Position numbers and translations under genes: made by a program. Of a stretch of 64,000 nucleotides of DNA, positions 57,332 through 64,000 are shown piece after piece. This DNA comes from Epiperipatus broadwayi. Taxonomy: Eukaryota; Onychophora; Udeonychophora; Euonychophora; Peripatidae. Below the pieces are notes generated by a model. That model saw only the letters and a program-made list of their open reading frames with translations, was not told the origin of the DNA and did not search any database. The stretch is taken from positions 6,493,230 through 6,557,229 of the forward strand of contig JAQFVV010006215.1 in the NCBI GenBank assembly GCA_028023455.1. The letters run 5' to 3'. The stretch's first letter is position 1, and each line of letters begins with the position of its first letter.

Positions 57332-59260
57332 CAATCATCTATCAACATGTTAATAAATTTTTTTATAAAATAAACTATAATTATAAGAGAACAACTGAGA
57401 ATCCACCTACATCCAATCAACAGCCAAAAGCCCATTAACAAATCCATATCATGTGACTTTGCAGCCATTTTCCATCTACTCAACACCATGACTCTACTAA
57501 TAACCCCAAAGACAGGATTAAACCCAAACTCATCCCTCAAGTTGTTTAAGTAAAATTACCTGCCCCCAAAGAAACTGCACATAACATATTATGAGAAACT
57601 AAAAACCAACATTACAAGACCAGAGAAGCCCAACATAGATCTACAACAGGACCAAAACTAAGCTTGAAGGCAATTCAATTTTTGTTGAGCATGAAAGAGC
57701 CACTGGCCATGCCTTCCTACCCACCACAGAGCTTAGTGTTATCTGCTCGGAAGAAATGACATTAAACGCAAAGGTAAGTCAGGAGGTTTACTACTTATGG
57801 GTGACGCTACAGCAATCACGAAAAGAGGCCTGTTTTTCTCTATCTCAAAAATGGTCTATGTAGCATATTCACATAAATTTGCATAAAATTTGCATTAAAT
57901 AATCACTATAGTTCTTAAATAAACTCAATAGCTATGAATATGGGACTATAAATATCCCTAACGCCAAGACTCGGCAGTAACATTTGGATAACATTACTAT
58001 ATTTTCAATCACTATTAATAGCTTCATTATGTGTGCGCAAAAGCACATATATATATATATTGATTTCAAGCACTAATGAAGTAAAAAGCCGCAACTATAA
58101 ACCAAAGTAAACAATCAATTCCACAAATACTAAAAATTTGAAATACAAATTAATCCATATTCTTATTGGTTTTAGTCTTGTAAATCTTGATGATATTGTA
58201 TTTGATAGTACTAAGGTGACAATTCAAATATGTTTGTGTTTGAATATTCGTGAAATTGCTTGTAACATTAGTTTATTAACTGATCTATGTGATCATAGAT
58301 TATCTAACATGAATAAAAAATATAGCATATGATTTTTTAATTCAAAAAAAAAAACAAGGTAAAAATGAGTATATTTATTTCAATAATAAATAAACATTAC
58401 TATTGTTACAAATCAAAAATAAACATCAACAAAACAGGATTTAAAATGAGATGAAAAAACAGTTCTACAGATGTTTTTTTCCAATAGAGTCATTCGAGAT
58501 GTATATTATATTTAAAAATTCAATTATAAAATATCCAGTTATATTTTATTCTTTCACTTATAAATTATATTTACAAATATCCATGAAATATTTAAGATAG
58601 ATATAAAACAGTCTTTAATTAGATAAAATAAAAAAATTGTTAAAAAGAAAATTGTTATTCACTCAGGAGAAAGTAATCGAATTCCCATAGACGAAAATTA
58701 AATTACATAATTAGATAATGAAGTTATTCAATCGGTAAGTTTAAAATACTGTCGCCTCATTTCATTTTTCTTTCTTTCTTTATATTTTTATTTATTTATT
58801 TTTTATAAAAGGAACATCTATATTCATATGAGGTTTAATATGGATTATATTTTTCTACAAATTCCTAAAATGATAAATGGAAATAGTAATAAGTATTAAT
58901 ATTATATAATAAATAAAAGGCAATTATTTAATAATTTATATTTTGAAATGTTTATAAAATTATATAAAAAAAATCTTAACCCTATCAAGGACTATGGGTA
59001 CTAACATAGGAAAATATGCAAATATTATTATTATTTTAAAATCTAATTAAATCAAAGTAATCACTGTTCTGCCAAGCATTCTTTTACTAGTAAATTATTC
59101 TAATCTTCTTAATAGCACGACATATATTCATACACATAAATATGTGAAATAGTGTCGTAGTAACTTAAAATTGGAAGGAATGCTATTAGAATAATCATGA
59201 CCTTTTACTAAAGCTCAAAATATTAAAACAGTTACTATTAAAAATGTATTCAAAAGTACA
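57332..59260. other. AT-rich region, one exon-like stretch, otherwise nothing recognised
   Basis: 57625-57837 (+) has an open frame without Met (NSIFVEHERATGHAFLP and onwards) and contains a good donor-like AAAGGTAAGTC at about 57771. I recognise no family. The frame at 58138-58332 has no motif. Confidence 0.3.
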
Positions 59261-59345
59261 GTAACAAACTCTCCATACAGTGGCACCACCCAGTGTGAGA
59301 GCCTTAACAACCAATGGATGCAAAAAGGTTTAAAATTCTCAATCT
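59261..59345 (+). repeat. Copy of the foldback unit with the ATGGATGCA motif
   Basis: Matches 35705-35790 and 62110-62210: CTCTCCATACAGTGGCACC, CAACCAATGGATGCAAAAAG, then TCTAGTGCTTCACTC. A single unit, no inverted partner seen. Confidence 0.6.
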
Positions 59346-59644
59346 AGTGCTTCACTCATTTATATTACTTGAATAGATTTGTGCAACTTCTTATATGAAA
59401 ATCTAAAAATGCTCATATTCTTAAAGTGTTCAAAAGATGTATTTATTGGCAATTTTGGATTTCAATGTTACTGCAACAAAACTTTTAGTTATAATATAGC
59501 TTGTATATACAAACTTCTAATAATTATTAAAATTACAGTAAAATCCTGATAAAAAGACAGACATTGTTGCTTATATCAAATATATATAAAAAAATTACCA
59601 ATAGCTAAATATTAACATCCTGAGATTTTTTTTATTTATTCCTC

Positions 59645-59965
59645 ATACTTGAAACAAGATCAGTTGAGGTAGAATAAGGGTAACAAATAAAGGGAAGATC
59701 TCTCTCTCATTGGTTTTGACTACTTGGTTTTCCTTTTGCAGATAAAACAAGTCCTATAATGACTTATCTTACCATTTAATTAAGGATAACTAGTAAAGAA
59801 TAAGCGAGATGATTGATTAGGATGGATTTGGAAATTGTTATTTGACAAAAATATCCTTAAACCTCCACTGGAAAGTGAAGCAGTTTTTTAAGTTCCATTT
59901 GGCCTGGATTTGAATCCAAGTCATAAGTAGGTAAGCAGATTTACTTCATTGCCACAACATGATGC
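59645..59965 (-). repeat. SINE-like segment with tRNA-type promoter boxes
   Basis: On the - strand, starting near 59960: GTGGCAATGAAGTAAATC (A-box-like), then TTGGATTCAAATCCAGG (B-box-like, with a T-arm-like stem) about 35 bases later, followed by some 250 bp of unrelated body. This is a tRNA-derived SINE pattern. The 3' end is not defined. Confidence 0.4.
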
Positions 59966-60707
59966 ATTTATACTCTCTGGAATAAAACATATCTTTATTA
60001 TAAGTTAATTATCATTTGTGACTGATCTTGTAATCTCATTTACTTCATTCCCAGTGTTCTCAAGTAGCAAGATACATAGACTTCAAAAGCTACAGTAATA
60101 GCATTTTTTTCTGCTCCTCTAATTGAGCATATATTAAAACAATAGAAACTACACAATAGAAAAATAATAACATGATAAAAGTTCTAAGATTAGAAACAAA
60201 TGGAAATTATAAATTAGCAATCAATCATGGGAAACTGAAATCAGATCCATACTTATTATTTGAAAACAACTCATTTCAGCAAAGGTGGACAAAAATTAAG
60301 AATGGTCTCTTGGGATAGACACATCAAAGTTCAGTTTTGGCTTAGTAAAAACTGATATTTTATATGTGGTCCAATATCTACATTACTAAATTTACTTTCC
60401 GGTCCAAATTTGATACTGATAAAAGCCAACAACTTTACTGAAGCTTATAATAGTTAGGCCTCTGAGATAGAAGAGATGGAGCATATGTATTTTTTCATTA
60501 TTATGTTTCAATCATGCAACTAGTGAATAACATACCTGAAAATTTAAGTGGAAAAAAATTGCACGCAATCAACAATTACAAAAACATATCAACAATTCTA
60601 TTATGCAAATATTCTTACTAATGAAGATATGAACAGATTAACCAAAAAATGTCCTAAAGTAAAATAACATAGTTAACATTTTATAGTATAAGATGTGTAA
60701 TATTTTT
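59966..60707. other. AT-rich sequence, nothing recognised
   Basis: No supported frame or repeat structure. Confidence 0.45.
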
Positions 60708-61592
60708 TATTAAGGTTGTGAACCTCAAGAGAATGTACCTGAAATGCGAAGATAGAGACCTTCTACAGGAATTTTAAATAAATGCTTACTACTTTGGAAG
60801 ATAGAGTTAAAGCAATTTACCTTCTTTCATAACCTTACTTTCTCTATGAATATGAAACTAAAAGCATTTAGATCTGAGAGTATGAAGCCATTCAATACTT
60901 CACTGTTAAGTCCACACATTCCTGCCACATTAGTACTCACGTAATCTTTTCGATTTATGAGTTAATGGAAAGATATTAAAGTTAGAAATCTATTACTGAT
61001 AATTTAAAAGTTGTAACTATAAATTGATTGACAGCACTTACATTATATCAGTAATTTTTATTAAGGCTGTGAACCCCGAGAGTATGTGCTCCGAAAAATT
61101 AAAAGTAAAGAGTGGGTTCCGCGCTTTTCTCCCAAAGTCATAAGTTTGGGTTTAAGACCAGTAGAGGTCCCTTATCTTCACATTTTTCAGGCGCATACCT
61201 TTGAGGTTCACAGCCTTTAATAAAATACTACTTACATAATGTGTATATGTGCATAATAAATTTATAATTGCAACTTTAAATTAATAGATTTCTAACTATA
61301 AGATCCTTCCATTAACTCACTGTAAATCGAAAGATTTCTATGAGTAGAGTAATTAGTGTAGTAGGAATTGTGGACTTCATCAGTGAAGTATTGAATAGCT
61401 TCATGTTCCTCAGATCGTAATGCTTTTAGTTTCACCTATCTTTTTTTCTACATTTAGTAGAGTAGGTTGAGTAAAGAGGGGCTCTGCTCTTTCTTCCAAG
61501 TTGTAAGCTTGTAAGTTTAAGATCTTGTAGAGGTCCCTATCTTCGCATTTTTCAGGTGCATACTCTTGAGGTCTCTAGCCTAATAAATATAT
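60708..61592. repeat. Long foldback with arms of about 390 bp
   Basis: 60708-61100 and 61180-61592 are imperfect reverse complements (TATTAAGG-TGTGAACCTCA at one end with TGAGGT-TCTAGCCTAATA at the other; GAAACTAAAAGCATT near 60856 with AATGCTTTTAGTTTC near 61420). The centre repeats the same terminal motif as a smaller palindrome (AAGGCTGTGAACC near 61065, GGTTCACAGCCTT near 61207), so the structure is nested. No coding trace. Confidence 0.65.
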
Positions 61593-62109
61593 TACTTCAC
61601 GTAGGTGGTATATGCGCTTAATAAATTTATAATTGTAAAGTATAAGATATATCAAACTTCTAAGTGTGAAATTTGACCATTGCTGGTGCTAATAATGTAG
61701 AGTTTTCTTCGCTAATAATTATCATCACTATGATTAATGTAAATATCATTATTATAGTTTTGTAAATTTCACTACTACAGAGCATGGTTTTGACCACCAA
61801 CAATATAACCATCACCAGGTATAATATTTGTATATTAGATAAAGTGATAATAGTCAACTTATGATGCAAGTACTTTGGAAGTTGGATAACACTGATATGT
61901 TAATTTTAAGTATTGAAGTCCCCTAATATAAAAATAAAAAGTAGATCTTGTAATATAATATTGTAATCAACAAATAGCTTTTATTAATATTCAAGGGGAA
62001 AAAATTATAACCAAAATTCAAATTTGGTGAACAATCTGAAAACAATTGTTATTAGCAATATGTGATGTGATGTAATGTGGCCTCTCCTTAAATCTAAGTC
62101 AAGAATATA
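61593..62109. other. AT-rich sequence, nothing recognised
   Basis: Short frames only, no motif. Confidence 0.45.
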
Positions 62110-62365
62110 TGAGCAAACCCCCTAGACAGTAGAGCCACCCAGTGCAAGCTTTAGTAATCAATGGATGCAGGAAGGGTTGTCAAAGATAAAATCCTCCATC
62201 TAGTGCCCACTCATTTTTCAAGCAAAGACTCATCAAATGAGGAGCTGGACCCTAGAGAGCACCGCACCTTCCTGCATCTATTGATTACTAAAGCTTGCAT
62301 TGGCGTTATTGCTAAGAACAGCCTGTATAAGCATAGAAAAGGTGATCATGTGATATTTTGTTAGT
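62110..62365. repeat. Foldback element of the ATGGATGCAGG family
   Basis: CACCCAGTGCAAGCTTTAGT near 62134 and its complement near 62287 pair; arms of about 60 bp run inwards to ATGGATGCAGGAAGG and CCTTCCTGCAT. The right flank GTGATCATGTGAT is shared with 35970, so it is the same family as 35648-35992. Confidence 0.65.
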
Positions 62366-62544
62366 TTTAAAACAATTGTATACCTCTTCCCATTTTGAAA
62401 TCCAACCCATGAAATGAGTCCGTATTATTTTTTAACTTCCTTTATAACTGTTTGTTCCCTTTGTAAGAGTTGTGTTTTCTTTCTTGAAAAAATTATTTTC
62501 ATCAATGAAATGAATAATTTTTTACGAGTGTTATAAAAAGAGGG

Positions 62545-63275
62545 ATTTGAACTTAGGATTTTTAATTCATTATTTAGCTCCACTCCATCTCAAATAACTG
62601 ATACACATGGTGTACGGCACACGTGATAAAAACAATGATTCTAATAAACGGATTTCTAATGCAGATCGGGCACTCACTGAGTTGGGCCAAACCGGAATCT
62701 CCCCACACACATATATATACAATCAGTATTCAGCTTATATTAAGATAGCAGTTCCTTAAAGTTTTAATGGGCAGACTTAGTAGTCTCCCCCTACCCCTCC
62801 AACACTTCAAAGTTCACCCTCCAACAACTCAACCATTCACTTCATTGAAAAACTAATGGTGAAATGTCCAATCATTCATTTCATTGAAAACTAATGATGG
62901 AACGCTCAAAGCCCTTGGTGGATTTGGTTTTGCAGTCATACCCATGTAAACGTTATGTCACTCTTACTTCCTCACATTATCACTTTTTCAATGAAATGGG
63001 TAGTTGAAAAGTTTGTATGGGTGAGAAGATTGAAGCCTGGTCCATTAAAGTTTAAGGAATTGTTATTTTAACATAAGCTGAGCTCTGATTGTCTATATGT
63101 ATGAGAGATTTTAAATTGGTCCAACTGATGAATGCTGAGTTGTGTATGAAATGCATGCATAAGGGGAACCATCTATATTTTGTATGTATGTATGTGGTTA
63201 TGTGTGTTGTTTGTTTGAGATGGAGTGGAGGACAAATATAGATTGAAAAAACCTAAGTTCAAAATTCTCTATTTA
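62545..63275. repeat. Foldback element related to 55741-56176
   Basis: Arms 62545-62765 and 63040-63275 are imperfect reverse complements with a 270-bp interior. The outer ends again carry GGGATTTGAACTTAGG and its complement CCTAAGTTCAAAATTC. The interior has a repeated segment (TTCATTGAAAAACTAATGG and TTCATTGAAAACTAATGAT). Confidence 0.65.
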
Positions 63276-64000
63276 CATGATATATTATCTGTATATGTAT
63301 ATTTTATGCAAGTGAACCAATCTCCAGATATATTACCATATGAATGATTAATGATGCAGACGTAATCATGATATAGTGGAAATTGAATCCAAATTCAGAA
63401 TAAAAAATAGAGATTTCTTTCAAGTGGGCAATAAATTTCCAAATAAATTCAGATATCAATTTGCCGCCAATCTTTTACTCATTCAGTATCAGTCATAAAA
63501 TGGATATTTAGTTGTTTGTAATGAAAAATAAATGTGACCCAAAACTATCTGTGTTGCCCCAACTACATGATTAGATCACTGGTCAGAGAAGTGATTAAAT
63601 ACCTTCTGGTAATCCCTAAGTCACAATATAAGGTTGTATCAGGATCTTCAGATCTGGTACTACTTTTTATACTTTAAATCATACAGTTAAAATATTATAA
63701 TTATATATGAAACATTAATCTAGAGTGTAAGTCATTAATTAATTTAATAATAAGCTTACACTTAATTTCTTAGAAAGTCATATAATTTTTTTGTGCCCCA
63801 TTAAGACAAGTTGGATCTCTATAAATTAGAAAACCCAATTTCCTTTAAATTCATGCTATTCAGTTAAGAATCAATATTGGAATCTTTCAATTCCAAGTCC
63901 AACCCTCTACAGTAACTCTAAACTGCACAGTTTTTACAAAAGTTTGTGGTGACATTTTTCCATACTTGTAGATTTTCTCAAAAATTATAAATTGATAAAT
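63276..64000. other. AT-rich sequence, nothing recognised
   Basis: No supported frame or repeat. Confidence 0.45.

Noticed and set aside
56776..57540. Long frames across the 500-N gap
   Set aside because: The open frame consists of undetermined bases.
59040..59210. Further foldback around TATTCATACACATAAATATGTGAA
   Set aside because: Pairing is short and interrupted; may be chance in AT-rich DNA.
1..64000. tRNA genes, rRNA genes and CRISPR arrays
   Set aside because: No cloverleaf, rRNA core or spaced direct-repeat array was seen; tRNA-like boxes found belong to repeats.

Overview
This window looks like AT-rich intergenic and intronic DNA from a metazoan, probably an invertebrate. The reasons are a GT-AG-bounded exon of a secreted phospholipase A2, AT content around 70-75% outside the transposons, no operon-like gene packing, a 500-N scaffold gap, and a dense, nested set of retroelements (LINEs, Penelope-like elements, Gypsy-type LTR elements), DNA-transposon remnants and foldback repeats. 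I cannot name the species from the sequence alone. Positions of repeat boundaries are read by eye.

Layout. 1-5390: a decayed ORF2-type LINE on the + strand, split at 588-2332 by a 5'-truncated Penelope-like element. That element encodes a GIY-YIG endonuclease on the - strand and has inverted terminal repeats, each carrying a hammerhead-ribozyme-like core; it is bounded by a 12-bp target duplication. 5606-5835: remnant of an hAT transposase. 6019-14447: a young full-length Gypsy-type element (- strand) with LTRs of about 2.1 kb, one gag-pol frame and homopolymer indels. 15444-15600: sPLA2 exon (- strand), the only host coding sequence I can support. 16085-19031: 5'-truncated CR1/Jockey-like LINE (- strand) bounded by triplet microsatellites. 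19240-24759: a relative of the first LINE with ORF1 (zinc knuckles) and ORF2 (endonuclease-RT), nearly open. 24712-26705: a 5'-truncated LTR of a family seen again at 38-44 kb. 26821-32395: a longer copy of the CR1/Jockey-like LINE (- strand) whose ORF1 carries several PHD-like fingers and is split by a probable solo LTR. 32440-34072: a further 5'-truncated LINE (+ strand).

34.1-38.4 kb is AT-rich DNA with foldback repeats and a foldback made of two Penelope-like 3' ends. 38442-43940 is a non-coding LTR element (two LTRs and a 0.57-kb interior), its 3' LTR split by a piggyBac-like element. 43.9-48.5 kb has no recognisable gene. 48512-55679 is a second LTR element (- strand) that encodes only a Gag, now broken. 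55.7-64 kb has foldback elements, a SINE-like segment, the 500-N gap (56832-57331) and no supported gene.

How the parts relate. The Gag of the 48.5-55.7 kb element is homologous to that of the Gypsy element at 6-14 kb. Three LTR families share TGTAACGG/CCGTTACA-type ends, and the primer-binding sites of the Gypsy element and of the non-coding element look alike. This is compatible with, but does not prove, mobilisation of the non-autonomous elements by a Gypsy-type machinery. The LINEs of the CR1/Jockey type end in triplet microsatellites and seem to insert next to one another through them.
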